Shown here in pieces: positions 18,415 through 28,342 of a DNA stretch of 64,000 nucleotides. The stretch's first letter is position 1. Each line of letters begins with the position of its first letter. The notes below the pieces were generated by a model that saw only the letters and a program-made list of their open reading frames with translations, was not told the origin of the DNA and did no database searches. Source of the stretch: an uncultured Draconibacterium sp. (GTDB lineage: Bacteria; Bacteroidota; Bacteroidia; Bacteroidales; Prolixibacteraceae); contig NZ_OY781884.1 in NCBI RefSeq assembly GCF_963677155.1, positions 1,792,501-1,856,500 on the forward strand, read 5' to 3'. A program made the position numbers and the translations under genes.

Positions 18415-19335
18415 TTATAGTAAAGCATTCACTTTTGAAACACCTTCTGCACTTGCAGTAAGTTTTTCTTTTTCAGCATCTGAAAGTTCGATTTCAACGA
18501 TTTTCTCGATACCGTTTTTGCCGATAATACAAGGAACACCAATTGAAATGTCGCTTAAACCGTACTCACCTTCAAGCAATGCTGAACATGGGAACATTTT
18601 TTGAGAATCTAATGCAATGGCGCGAACCAATTCGGATACTGCTGCACCAGGAGCATACCATGCGCTGGTTCCCAGCAATTTCGTTAAAGTAGCACCACCA
18701 ACTTTAGTTGCTTCAACTACTTCAGCTTGTTTTTCTTCACTTAAAAATTCAGTTACAGGAACACTGTTACGAACAGCTTTATCGATTAACGGAACCATAC
18801 CTGTATCGCTGTGTCCTCCAATTACCATAGCCGAGATATCAGACTGTGCACATTCCAATGCTTCAGCCAATCTGTATTTAAAACGTGCGCTATCTAATGC
18901 ACCACCCATACCGATAATGCGGTTTTTAGGAAGACCTGTAGCTTTGTGTGCCAAATAAGCCATTGTATCCATTGGGTTACTAACCACAATAATGATTACG
19001 TTTGGCGACTCAGCGATCAACTTTTCAGCAACATCTTTTACAATTCCGGCATTAATACCGATCAACTCCTCGCGAGTCATTCCCGGTTTACGTGGAATAC
19101 CACTGGTAATTACTGCAACATCGCTACCAGCTGTTTTTGTATAATCGTTAGTGATACCAACGATAGTTGAGTCAAAACCGTTTAACGAAGCAGTTTGCAT
19201 CAAATCCATTGCTTTACCTTCAGCAAAACCTTCTTTGATGTCAATCAACACTACTTCATCTGCAAAATCTTTAATTGCGATATATTCGGCACAACTTGCA
19301 CCTACTGCACCTGCACCAACTACTGTTACTTTCAT
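18415..19335 (-). CDS. mdh: Malate dehydrogenase (LDH-like type)
   Basis: 306 residues. The Rossmann motif is VVGAGAVGASCAEY; Asp after beta-2 (VVLIDIKEG) indicates NAD preference. RKPGMTREEL carries the substrate-closing Arg loop, VSNPMDTMAYL the NP(M/V)D motif, and IGGHSDTGMVPL the catalytic His. This is the LDH-like MDH of Bacteroidota, catalysing malate/oxaloacetate exchange in the TCA cycle. It is closed by its own terminator. Confidence 0.95.
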   Translation of the reverse strand: MKVTVVGAGAVGASCAEYIAIKDFADEVVLIDIKEGFAEGKAMDLMQTASLNGFDSTIVGITNDYTKTAGSDVAVITSGIPRKPGMTREELIGINAGIVKDVAEKLIAESPNVIIIVVSNPMDTMAYLAHKATGLPKNRIIGMGGALDSARFKYRLAEALECAQSDISAMVIGGHSDTGMVPLIDKAVRNSVPVTEFLSEEKQAEVVEATKVGGATLTKLLGTSAWYAPGAAVSELVRAIALDSQKMFPCSALLEGEYGLSDISIGVPCIIGKNGIEKIVEIELSDAEKEKLTASAEGVSKVNALL

Positions 19336-19408
19336 TTTACTAGTGAGTTTTATTATTATAAAATCGTATTATCTTAAACAATTGTCTGTCAAATTGTTTT
19401 AAGGCACG

Positions 19409-19416
19409 CAAAGTTA
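19409..19416 (-). promoter_or_regulatory. -7 box upstream of mdh
   Basis: On the minus strand this reads TAACTTTG, matching TAnnTTTG, about 73 nt before the mdh ATG. The -33 position holds TTTC rather than TTTG. Confidence 0.45.
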
Positions 19417-19586
19417 ATTTTTTTTCGCGATGTCCGAAATAATTCAGTGCCTCCAAAATCGGTTTAACAAATTGGTAAAACATAGGATTTACGACTTCAA
19501 ATAGAAGTGATTTTTGTCATTTATGTTTGGGTTTTTATGAATGTGGGGCGGAATAGTTCAGCAAATAAATGTCTCCTCCGAAATTA

Positions 19587-21761
19587 CTAATTAAACCAGT
19601 ACGTCATTTTTAAAACCACTGCTCTGTTTCTCGAATTCCAGTTTCCGGTAAAATAATTGTCGGTGTATACTAAATAAATATCTGAAACCGGTTGGTAACG
19701 CCACTGAAAGCGCGAGTTGATATTCAGATTCTCGATTTGCTCGTTATACTGTACAAAAGTCGACCAGAATATTTTATCGGTAAAAGTGATATCCATTTTA
19801 GGGCCCACCAGCCAAAATTTTTCGCGGCTAAACGGATCACCCAAATCCATATCGGTGTAGTTAAAATTCACGGTCAGGTTTACATAGGGTTGAAAGCGGT
19901 AACCTATCTCTCCCTGAATATACTTAATATCGCCACTGTAGAAACTACCTTTTGAGGCTTCGGCCTCCCAGGTAAACATCGATTTGCGGGTAGATTCGTA
20001 CGAAACGAAAAACAGTCCAAAATCATACTCCGAACCTTCGGGTAAATAATTGTCAGGATCCTGAGTAGGATTAAAATCGTTTCGTAGTTGCACAAAATGG
20101 TCGGTATAACCAAAACTCAGTTCAGCCCGGTTTTCAAAGGTTAACTCATATTCGAACTCATACTCATGTTCAATCAAATCCTTATCCGGATTAAAATAAT
20201 TATCAAGTTCTATACTCGGTCCGTGATTTACCACTTTTTTATTGGGCACAAACGTATAACCAGCTGAAGCACCTATAAAATTGTAACCTGTTCGGCGTAC
20301 ATAGCCGGCTTCGGCACGATAATTTTCACCTACCGAAGTTTCGTACATACCCAGATGCAAATGCGGAGTACTGTATGTTAACATAGCTCCCTGTGCGTAC
20401 TGTTTGGCGGGATTATTGGGTTGAAACGAGCGGTGATAAAAGAACTTTCCATCCCAAACATTGTCATTACTGGCCAGGTTATAATCGAAACCAATCACCC
20501 GGTTAAACATGCTGATGTCCGATGGCACATCAAGGTATTCTTTGTTAACAGCAATAACCCCAAGGCTCGACCGCGTAAACATTTTCTTCTGAACAGAAAC
20601 CACCGTAAAATTGCGCGCCAGATTTTCGTTGGTTTCCTCCGTAGTCATATTCATAAAACCTACCCGCCAGTCGTTACCAATTTTTCCACTCAATCGGGCA
20701 CCGGCAAGTACCGGAGCATCCAATCCAATTCTTCGCGAGAAAAACGGAGTTAAGCTATGCGCATATCCGTAGCCTGAAAAAAGGTCGCTGTTCTCGAGAA
20801 AGAACTGCCGTTTTTCGGGGAAGAATAATTCAAAACGATCGATATTGGTTACCTGCTGATCGACTTCAACCTGTGCAAAATCGGGGTTGTACGTCAGGTC
20901 GAGTGTCATCGATGACGATATACCAACTTTGGCATCAAAACCAACATCGGTACGGTAATCGGTACTTGTGCGGGCCTCAAGGTTTTTTGATGCTCCGCCC
21001 AGCAAATATGGAATTACCGAAAACTGCATTTTTGATTTTGGTAGCGATTCTTCAAACTGCATACGCCCGGCATAAGCCAGCGATGCCGTTGGGAACTGCC
21101 TTGGCACAGGTGCCCATGCCGACTTTTCGTTAGATTTCAAATCCAGTCGGCTAAAGTTTACATTCCATTCTTTACTGCCATTTGGGTAGCGAACCGATTT
21201 AAATGGAATACGCATTTCGCTTACCCAACGGTTGTCGTAATGTTTGGTTTCCATTTCCCATTTACAATCCCAATCCAGCGAAATACTGTGCCCGTTACTC
21301 ATGGTTCCATCCCACTTGGCTCCCGATGCCGAAACTCCAAACGAAAAACCGTTTGTTTGATCTAAAAAAGTATCGAAAAAAACAAGTAGGTTGTCGTTAC
21401 TCCCAAAACTAAAATCTCGACGAAACGATTCCATAACACGTTTGCCGGGAATAGTGTCGTAAAAGATTTGAGCAACATACAAAGCTTTGTCGTCGTATGC
21501 CATTATCATTGTTGAAGGCTGCGTGGCAAAACCAGTATCAATCGGTAGCACCCGGTAAAATTTATCGGCTTTCTGTGCACACTTCCAATCGCTCTCGTTA
21601 ATCACACCATCGATGACTATTTGAGCTTGTATTTTTTTTACGTGATAGACATAGCCCTTATTGAAAGTATTTGTCGTTGTATCTGGGTTTGAACCATAGT
21701 TGTTGGCAAGAGAGCTATATGCCAAACATACACAGAAAAATAAAGCCAAAGGCAACTTCAT
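19587..21761 (-). CDS. DUF5916 protein with CBM9-like N-terminal domain
   Basis: 724 residues from the ATG at 21761, which gives a clean signal peptide (KLPLALFFCVCLAYSSLANN); earlier in-frame starts to 21869 only add non-conserved sequence. The N-terminal domain (about 45-230: VIDGVINESDWKCAQKADKFYR) is a carbohydrate-binding module family 9-like fold. The C-terminal ~480 residues (DVGFDAKVGISSSMTLDLTYNPDFAQVEVD, FFPEKRQFFLENSDLF) are the DUF5916 beta-barrel-like region. Aromatic residue near the C-terminus (TYWFN) fits an outer-membrane beta-barrel. The function of the family is not established. Confidence 0.87.
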   Translation of the reverse strand: MKLPLALFFCVCLAYSSLANNYGSNPDTTTNTFNKGYVYHVKKIQAQIVIDGVINESDWKCAQKADKFYRVLPIDTGFATQPSTMIMAYDDKALYVAQIFYDTIPGKRVMESFRRDFSFGSNDNLLVFFDTFLDQTNGFSFGVSASGAKWDGTMSNGHSISLDWDCKWEMETKHYDNRWVSEMRIPFKSVRYPNGSKEWNVNFSRLDLKSNEKSAWAPVPRQFPTASLAYAGRMQFEESLPKSKMQFSVIPYLLGGASKNLEARTSTDYRTDVGFDAKVGISSSMTLDLTYNPDFAQVEVDQQVTNIDRFELFFPEKRQFFLENSDLFSGYGYAHSLTPFFSRRIGLDAPVLAGARLSGKIGNDWRVGFMNMTTEETNENLARNFTVVSVQKKMFTRSSLGVIAVNKEYLDVPSDISMFNRVIGFDYNLASNDNVWDGKFFYHRSFQPNNPAKQYAQGAMLTYSTPHLHLGMYETSVGENYRAEAGYVRRTGYNFIGASAGYTFVPNKKVVNHGPSIELDNYFNPDKDLIEHEYEFEYELTFENRAELSFGYTDHFVQLRNDFNPTQDPDNYLPEGSEYDFGLFFVSYESTRKSMFTWEAEASKGSFYSGDIKYIQGEIGYRFQPYVNLTVNFNYTDMDLGDPFSREKFWLVGPKMDITFTDKIFWSTFVQYNEQIENLNINSRFQWRYQPVSDIYLVYTDNYFTGNWNSRNRAVVLKMTYWFN

Positions 21762-22119
21762 AAGAAATAGCGTTAATTGATTTAGGCATAATAAGTTGAT
21801 AACAAAGATATTTAAATTGTTGTTACTACAAAGTGACAGATCAACACGAAGCCGAAAGGGAAAAGCCAAAAAGGGAAAAAATAGAGCATGAGGTATTGAG
21901 GGAATAATAATTAACGATCGAAAAAGTTTGGTGAAACGAACAAGAAATTAGCGCTTATACGAGAAAATATACCACAGAGCCACAGAACGAAAAACCGATT
22001 GAGAATTATATGCTTTTATTTGTTTCGAACAACATAGCGCCTTTGGGTTTAAAAGACCAAATAAAAAGCCCCTGACATTTCAGCCAGGGGCACAAAAAAC
22101 AATGTTCAAGCAAGATTTG
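21762..22119. other. Intergenic region between the DUF5916 and TolC genes
   Basis: No gene seen. Apart from the terminator hairpin at 22061-22091 it is AT-rich, with no recognisable promoter or repeat. Confidence 0.4.
22061..22091 (-). terminator. Terminator of the efflux operon
   Basis: GCCCCTG (22068-22074) pairs with CAGGGGC (22085-22091); on the minus strand it is followed by TTTTT. It is 28 nt after the tolC-like stop codon. Confidence 0.88.
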
Positions 22120-23475
22120 CTACAAGGTGATTGGTACACCGTTGTAGAAATCAAGTATTTTCGTGCGGAAAATATATTCGTATTTAGCTTGTATTAAATC
22201 CGACTGCGCATTGGTCAGATTTGTTTTACTTTGGTTGTATTCTACCGAGTTGATCATTCCCACATTAAATTTTTCTTCGGTATAACGGAAAGCTTCTTTC
22301 ATTGAAGTTACTGCTTTTTCGGTTGAAATGTACCGGTTAAAAGCAGCCAGAGCATTGGTATACACCTGCTCAATATCGCGGCGTAAAACATTGCGGCTTT
22401 GTTGTAACTGATATTCGTAGTCTGCAATTTGCAACTCCGAGTTTGTTATGTTGTTTTTAACCTGAAAACGATTGAAAATAGGTATGTTTAAAGAAAAACC
22501 AAATCCATATCTTCTATTACTCTTAACCTGTTTGCCAAATGATATTGTTCCCAACGGCTGCCCGGTTTGATCATAAATTTTATTTGCATCGCTATAAGCA
22601 GTATAATAATTTGCACGAAAAGACAGACTCGGATATCGTGCTCCTTTTGCAATGGCCAGTTGTTTCATTGCACTCTCAACACGCAGTTGGGCAGCTTTTA
22701 TTTCGGGACGTACATTAATCGCTGTGCTAAACACATCGTAGGCATTTATCATGGTTAGATTGGCCTGAATTTCGGGCAACGATGGTTTTTCAATCATAAA
22801 ACTTTCCTCCATAGGCAACTCCAATAATTGATAAAGATTAAGGTAAGCCAATTGAACTCGGTTTTGTGCATTTACCAAATCCAACTCTTCGCGCGCCAGT
22901 TGCGCTTCAATTTCCAACAAAGCTCCTCTTGCTTCACTTCCTGCATCAACAAGCTGGCGGGTACGCTCAATTTGTTGCTTGGTTATTTCAATGGTAGCTT
23001 CGGCAACCAGTTGAATTTCCTGAGCAAAAAGTATTTCGAGATATTCGGCTGCAATCGACAGCATAATATCGTCTTTTGTTTTTCGCAGATCCATCAAAGT
23101 TGCATCCAGATCAAGCTGACGCTGTTTTACTGTATTAGATAAAATCTTACCATTAAACAATGTCATATCAGAAGATAAATTGCCTGACCCATCCTTTGAG
23201 TTAGCATTAATATAAATATTCTCACTGGTAGCTGAATGCCCATAATTATAGTTATTACTCAGCTGAGCGTTCAGGCTCGGCAGTTTATCATCTTTTGCCT
23301 GCTTAACCATGGTTTCGCTGTGTCGTGTATTTATCTCCTGTCGTTTTACCTGCAGATTATTTTTTATGGCATAATCGATGCAAGTCTCCAAGTCCCAAAC
23401 GTTTTGCGCCTGAAGATTAATTGCTCCTGCGGACAGTAATATTCCTAAAAATAAGGTTAAAAGATTCTTCATCAT
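22120..23475 (-). CDS. TolC family outer membrane efflux protein
   Basis: 451 residues with a signal peptide (KNLLTLFLGILLSAGAINLQAQ). Two long TolC repeats are visible: WDLETCIDYAIKNNLQVKRQEINTR near the start and INVRPEIKAAQLRVESAMKQLAIAKGARYPSLSF in the middle. Trimeric TolC proteins form outer membrane channels with a periplasmic coiled-coil tunnel. It is the last gene of a five-gene operon with an HlyD adaptor, two MacB-type permeases and an ATPase, and so probably supplies the exit duct. Confidence 0.92.
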   Translation of the reverse strand: MMKNLLTLFLGILLSAGAINLQAQNVWDLETCIDYAIKNNLQVKRQEINTRHSETMVKQAKDDKLPSLNAQLSNNYNYGHSATSENIYINANSKDGSGNLSSDMTLFNGKILSNTVKQRQLDLDATLMDLRKTKDDIMLSIAAEYLEILFAQEIQLVAEATIEITKQQIERTRQLVDAGSEARGALLEIEAQLAREELDLVNAQNRVQLAYLNLYQLLELPMEESFMIEKPSLPEIQANLTMINAYDVFSTAINVRPEIKAAQLRVESAMKQLAIAKGARYPSLSFRANYYTAYSDANKIYDQTGQPLGTISFGKQVKSNRRYGFGFSLNIPIFNRFQVKNNITNSELQIADYEYQLQQSRNVLRRDIEQVYTNALAAFNRYISTEKAVTSMKEAFRYTEEKFNVGMINSVEYNQSKTNLTNAQSDLIQAKYEYIFRTKILDFYNGVPITL

Positions 23476-23530
23476 GTATTGTTTTTTGTTTTGCCACTAA
23501 TTTATATAAAGCAATGTGAATTACCTATTG

Positions 23531-24661
23531 TTAACCATTATTGGCTTGTGTTTCCTTAACTTTCTTCGGATCGATTTTTTCGCCTTTCACTTTATCTTCC
23601 TGTTTCAATCCTTCAGTTATTTCAATATTTATCCCGTCAGAAAGGCCGGTGTGTACGAAACGTTTTTCAAAATTGGGCTCTTCATCGGTTCCCACATTAA
23701 TTTCAACAAAAGACGAATCGTTCTCAAATTTCAACAATCCTTCCGGTATCACCATCACACTGTCTTTTCGCTCCAAAACAATGTTAGCATTGGCACTGTA
23801 CCCAGCTCTTATAAACTGGCCTTCTTTTAGCTCCACATCGGCTTTAATTTCAAACTGAATGGCTCCGTTCTCTTCCACTCCCTTAGGAGCAATGTGTTTC
23901 AACTTAGCTTCAAACTCTTCCTTATCGATGGCTCCAATAGTGAGGATGATATCCATATTTTCGTGAATTTTTCCCACCTCGGTTTCATCCACATTCCCTT
24001 CAAAAATCATGTCGTTCATGTTTGCGACAACAGCAATAGTAGTTCCGTCGTTAAAGGTATTCGACTGAATTACCGAGTTTCCAACTTCCACCGGAACATC
24101 GAGTACCATTCCGTTAATGGTTGAACGCACCAGCGTATTAGTAGCTGTTGCTGCCTTTTTTGTTACACCATTTTTAATTAAATCCAGATTATTCTCAGCA
24201 GCGGCAAGCTCTTCTTTGGCTGTATCGTAAGATACTTTTGCTGTTTTATAATCTTCGTACGAAATCACGTTTTTATCGAAGAGTTTTTGTTGACGATCAA
24301 AATCGATTTTGGAGTCATCGAGATTGATTCTTGCTTTGTTTACACGGGTTTCGGCCGAGTTTAGCGTTACCATATCGGGGATAATCTTAATGCGCGCCAA
24401 AACTTGATCCTTAACTATTTTATCGCCAGCTTCCACATACAACTCATCAATTATTCCCGACACTTGCGGAACAATTTCAATTTCGTAACGAGGCACAACC
24501 GAACCTGTTGCAACGGTCTTTTTAACGATGTTATCAATTTTTGGGTTCTCGGTTTTAAACACATCGGGTTGCTTTTTCGATTTAGAATACAAGAAATAAA
24601 ATGTTCCGAAAAGCGAACCTACAATGATTACGATTAATAAGATTTTAAAGATTTTTTTCAT
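23531..24661 (-). CDS. HlyD/RND-type periplasmic adaptor (MacA-like)
   Basis: 376 residues with one N-terminal membrane helix (IFKILLIVIIVGSLFGTFYFLYS). The lipoyl-like half motif VPRYEIEIVPQVSGIIDELYVEAGDKI is followed by a coiled-coil hairpin (about residues 90-170) and the second half RSTINGMVLDVPVEVGNSV. A beta-barrel region (ADVELKEGQFIRAGYSANANIVL) comes near 280-310. It bridges the inner membrane permease and TolC. Confidence 0.92.
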   Translation of the reverse strand: MKKIFKILLIVIIVGSLFGTFYFLYSKSKKQPDVFKTENPKIDNIVKKTVATGSVVPRYEIEIVPQVSGIIDELYVEAGDKIVKDQVLARIKIIPDMVTLNSAETRVNKARINLDDSKIDFDRQQKLFDKNVISYEDYKTAKVSYDTAKEELAAAENNLDLIKNGVTKKAATATNTLVRSTINGMVLDVPVEVGNSVIQSNTFNDGTTIAVVANMNDMIFEGNVDETEVGKIHENMDIILTIGAIDKEEFEAKLKHIAPKGVEENGAIQFEIKADVELKEGQFIRAGYSANANIVLERKDSVMVIPEGLLKFENDSSFVEINVGTDEEPNFEKRFVHTGLSDGINIEITEGLKQEDKVKGEKIDPKKVKETQANNG

Positions 24662-24683
24662 GGCTCAATAATTATTTTTTGTT

Positions 24684-25946
24684 TTAATTTTCTGTTCTTA
24701 AGGCATCAATTGGTTTTATTCGAATGGCTCTATGGGCAGGAATATAACCTGCAATCGCTCCTGAAATGATAAGAATTAACAGACAAGAAACCGCAATAGT
24801 AATATTTACTTCAGGGTTCTTAATAAAAATATCAGCACCATTTGCAACCGCACTTTCGAGGCCTTTATTAACAAGTTCTAAAAGGAAAATACCGGAAAAG
24901 AGACCAAGGTATCCGGCAATAGTTGTAAGAAATACACTCTCTGTGATTATTTGAGCAATAATTATACCGGGAGTAGCGCCAATGGCACGCATGATTCCTA
25001 TTTCCTGTGTGCGCTCTCTAACAATTACCAACATAATATTGCTAACTCCGATAACGCCTGCCAGTAAAGTGCCAATTCCTACAATCCAAGTCAGAATTCT
25101 GATGCCGCCAAACAACATCGAAAACTGTTTAAATTGTTTTTCAATATTTACATGTCCCACTGCCTGCACATCGTCGGGGGCAATTTTGTGTCGTTTTTTC
25201 ATTAATGCAATCACCTTGTCTTCCACCTCGCTTGCACTCTGGCCTTCGGCTGCGGCAACTCCCAACATATGAACATCATTCCCATAATTGTAGGCAACCT
25301 GCATGGTGGTAAACGGCAGGAAAATACTTTCATCGCTACGTCCGTTCATATTAATATTCGATATGGGGTGAATCACTCCGACAACCTGGTAATAAACACC
25401 TCCAATTTTCAGGTATTCTCCAATGGGATCTTCATCCTTTGAAAACATTTCGTCGAAAACTTTCTCGCCGATTACACAAACTTTCCGACGTTGCTGAATA
25501 TCAATCTCGTTTAGCCAGCGACCTTTCGGGAATTCACCCGGATCGATATTGGCCCACTCGGGATAGTCGCCTTTAATATTAAAAGACCCACTTCTTTCTC
25601 CCCTGATGGTATTATTCCCGCTCAACCACGAACCAAAAATACGGGGAGCAATGGTTTCAACTTCAGGAAGGTTAGCACGAATATATTCCACATCTTCATT
25701 ATTAAAATTCCAGCTTCGCCCCCGCCTGAATCCCTCATAAGGTTTTCCGGTTCGCTGAGTCCACATGAAGAATGAATTTGTTGCTATTTTACCAACTCCG
25801 TCCATAATGCCAGATTCAAGTCCCTTTCCTGCTCCAGCCATTATTATCAGCATAAATATTCCCCAAAAAACACCAAATGCAGTTAAAAAACTTCGGAGTT
25901 TATTCTTTTTTAAAACATTAATTATTTCGTTAAATCTTTCTATCAT
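24684..25946 (-). CDS. MacB-type ABC transporter permease (second copy)
   Basis: 420 residues. The MacB topology is an N-terminal helix (LRSFLTAFGVFWGIFMLIIMAGAG), a periplasmic MacB_PCD domain (about 45-260) and three C-terminal helices of the FtsX domain, including LAGVIGVSNIMLVIVRERTQEIGIMRAIGA. No ATPase domain is fused. It directly follows a homologous permease gene with an 11-nt gap, suggesting a heterodimeric permease. Confidence 0.92.
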   Translation of the reverse strand: MIERFNEIINVLKKNKLRSFLTAFGVFWGIFMLIIMAGAGKGLESGIMDGVGKIATNSFFMWTQRTGKPYEGFRRGRSWNFNNEDVEYIRANLPEVETIAPRIFGSWLSGNNTIRGERSGSFNIKGDYPEWANIDPGEFPKGRWLNEIDIQQRRKVCVIGEKVFDEMFSKDEDPIGEYLKIGGVYYQVVGVIHPISNINMNGRSDESIFLPFTTMQVAYNYGNDVHMLGVAAAEGQSASEVEDKVIALMKKRHKIAPDDVQAVGHVNIEKQFKQFSMLFGGIRILTWIVGIGTLLAGVIGVSNIMLVIVRERTQEIGIMRAIGATPGIIIAQIITESVFLTTIAGYLGLFSGIFLLELVNKGLESAVANGADIFIKNPEVNITIAVSCLLILIISGAIAGYIPAHRAIRIKPIDALRTEN

Positions 25947-25957
25947 CGTGTTCCGTT

Positions 25958-27220
25958 TTATTCGTAGTGAAGTGCTTCGATAGGTTTTATTGATGCTGCC
26001 TTCTTCGCAGGAATGTATCCGGCCAAGGCACCTGCGCTAACCAATAATAACAACGAGCTAAGCGCAATCCGCAGGTCGACAGTCGGATTCAGAAACATAG
26101 TAAATTGTCCCTGGTCACCATTGGATGCTGTAGCAGTTTGCTGCTCCATAAAGAAATTAATAAGTTCCATCAGTGAGATTCCAAACAACATTCCAATGTA
26201 ACCTGCCAGCAGTGTTATAAACACTGATTCCAGTAAAATTAAACCGATAATTGACGATGGTGACGCACCAATTGCTTTTCGAATTCCAATTTCCTTGGTT
26301 CGCTCTTTTACCACAATCAACATAATATTGCTTACACCAACAATCCCGGCAATAAGAGTTCCTATACCAATTAACCAAATAAACATTTTAATGGCTTTAA
26401 AGATATTCATGGTTTCAACATAGTCTTCCAACGAGTTGTAAATACCAATCGCCCGGGTATCATCAACATCAACTTTATGGTTAGCCGCCAACAAAGCACG
26501 AACTTTTTGTTCAATTTCAAGGCTTTCCCTTTTCGACACATCAGTTGTAGTAAGTGCCAAATCATGAACCAAATTGCCAACATTGAACAACAATTGGGCA
26601 GTGGTGATAGGAATTAGTCCTTGGTTGGCTCCCTCACGTGGATCCGACTCGCTGTATACGCCAATAATTCGATATAATACACCTCCGATATTCAGGTATT
26701 CACCAACAGTATCCTCCTTTTTAAAGAGTGCGTCTCTAATATCTTTACCAATAACCACTACTTTTCGTTTGTATTGAATATCAATATCGTTAATAAAACG
26801 ACCTTCGCGAACATCCAATTTTTCGATATCGCGATAATCAGGATGACAGCCCTGCGTGGTATATTGTCCGTATTCGTTTTTAAATGAATAGGTTCGGGAA
26901 TTACTGAAATATCTTGCTGAAATTTTATCGATGTTGTCCATCTTTTTGATGTCTTCGTAATCTTTCATATCAAAATAAATCCTTCTGCCTGCTTTTAATC
27001 CCTGATACGGAATACTTGTTTCGCGGCTCCAAATCCATAATGCATTTGTTGCATTACCTTCAAAATTTGAACCTACACCGTTGCTCAAACCATTTCCGGC
27101 TCCCAACAAAACCATCAGCATAAAAATACCCCATGCAATTGCAAATCCGGTTAAAAAGGTTCTTAGTTTATTTTTTTTGATGGTGGCAAAGATCTCCTGC
27201 CATTTATCAATATCGAACAT
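25958..27220 (-). CDS. MacB-type ABC transporter permease (first copy)
   Basis: 420 residues, the same length and architecture as its downstream neighbour. The N-terminal helix is LRTFLTGFAIAWGIFMLMVLLGAGNGL, with MacB_PCD at about 45-260, and the FtsX helices include IAGIVGVSNIMLIVVKERTKEIGIRKAIGA. The pair looks like an old tandem duplication that has diverged. A 99-nt gap with a small hairpin (CCCGA/TCGGG, near 27272-27290) separates it from the ATPase gene upstream. Confidence 0.92.
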   Translation of the reverse strand: MFDIDKWQEIFATIKKNKLRTFLTGFAIAWGIFMLMVLLGAGNGLSNGVGSNFEGNATNALWIWSRETSIPYQGLKAGRRIYFDMKDYEDIKKMDNIDKISARYFSNSRTYSFKNEYGQYTTQGCHPDYRDIEKLDVREGRFINDIDIQYKRKVVVIGKDIRDALFKKEDTVGEYLNIGGVLYRIIGVYSESDPREGANQGLIPITTAQLLFNVGNLVHDLALTTTDVSKRESLEIEQKVRALLAANHKVDVDDTRAIGIYNSLEDYVETMNIFKAIKMFIWLIGIGTLIAGIVGVSNIMLIVVKERTKEIGIRKAIGASPSSIIGLILLESVFITLLAGYIGMLFGISLMELINFFMEQQTATASNGDQGQFTMFLNPTVDLRIALSSLLLLVSAGALAGYIPAKKAASIKPIEALHYE

Positions 27221-27319
27221 GATAGTTTAAGTTTAAAGTGAAAAGTTGAGCTAAACAAAGCTGGGCAAAATCCCGACTAAAACATCGGGGTCAAACTGAA
27301 AACTGCTACTGCTAACTGT

Positions 27320-28045
27320 CTACGTAGTTTCAAACTCTTTGGCGTACTGATGCTGAAAGTTTTTCAATTCGCCGTTTTTAATGATCTCATCAATCCGGCC
27401 ATCTTTCAGTCGCACAATTTTCTGGGTCATCGAAGCAATATCGTGCTCGTGCGTTACCAGAATAACTGTAATTCCGTCATCATTAATTTCTTTCAAAATA
27501 TCCATTACCTCATACGAAGTACTGGTGTCGAGCGCACCTGTTGGTTCATCGGCAAAAATTATTTTTGGCTGAGAAATGAGCGAACGTGCAATAGCAACAC
27601 GCTGTTTCTGTCCGCCCGACATTTCGCTTGGTAAGTGTGTTGCCCAATCCAGCAAACCAACTTTATCAAGGTATTCCTCTGCAATTTTGTTGCGCTTTTT
27701 CCGACTCACTCCCTGGTAATACAGTGGAAGTGCCACATTTTCCATGGCATTTTTAAATGAAATGAGGTTGAACGACTGAAACACAAAACCGACCAACTCG
27801 TTACGGAGTTTTGCGGCCTTTTTTTCCGACATATCTTTTACCAACGATCCGTTCAGATAATACGATCCTTCATCGTAGTTATCCAAAATTCCAAGGATAT
27901 TTAATAAAGTTGATTTTCCGGAACCTGAAGACCCCATAATCGAGACGAACTCTCCAGTCTTAATTTCAAGGTCGATTCCTTTTAGTACGTGTAACGAGTT
28001 ACTACCCGTTACGTACGACTTGTGAACATTGTTTAGACTAATCAT
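27320..28045 (-). CDS. MacB/LolD-type ABC transporter ATP-binding protein
   Basis: 241 residues. Walker A is GSSGSGKSTLLN, the signature MSGGQKQRVAIARSL, Walker B IIFADEPTGALDT, and the H-loop LVTHEHD. It is the first gene of the operon ATPase-permease-permease-adaptor-TolC and would power the tripartite exporter. It carries a 20-residue C-terminal extension (EIIKNGELKNFQHQYAKEFETT) beyond the minimal ATPase. The substrate (macrolide, peptide or lipid) cannot be told from sequence. Confidence 0.92.
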   Translation of the reverse strand: MISLNNVHKSYVTGSNSLHVLKGIDLEIKTGEFVSIMGSSGSGKSTLLNILGILDNYDEGSYYLNGSLVKDMSEKKAAKLRNELVGFVFQSFNLISFKNAMENVALPLYYQGVSRKKRNKIAEEYLDKVGLLDWATHLPSEMSGGQKQRVAIARSLISQPKIIFADEPTGALDTSTSYEVMDILKEINDDGITVILVTHEHDIASMTQKIVRLKDGRIDEIIKNGELKNFQHQYAKEFETT

Positions 28046-28342
28046 GGTTTGAACTTGTTTTCTGTTTTTCTGGCTATTAAAAGCTGTTGATTTTTGTTTT
28101 CGAAATAAAGTTGATGAAAAAAAGGGTTACTCCGAGTCTTTTTTCGACGAACAACCTGTTTTCACATGTAAATAAATATTTCAGAACGTTTTTTTTGTTT
28201 TCTGGCTTTATAGCTTGCTTGTTTTGTTTCATCAATGGGGGGTACAACTTTTTGATACGTTACAACGAACTATCGTTTTTTTGAGATGGCTTCCAAAAGC
28301 ATACAATCTTTCCGTATTTTTGACATCTAATATTTCAATTAA

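Noticed and set aside
28087..28284. 65-residue reading frame upstream of the flavoprotein gene
   Set aside because: Phe-rich translation typical of T-rich intergenic DNA; no promoter or conserved start.
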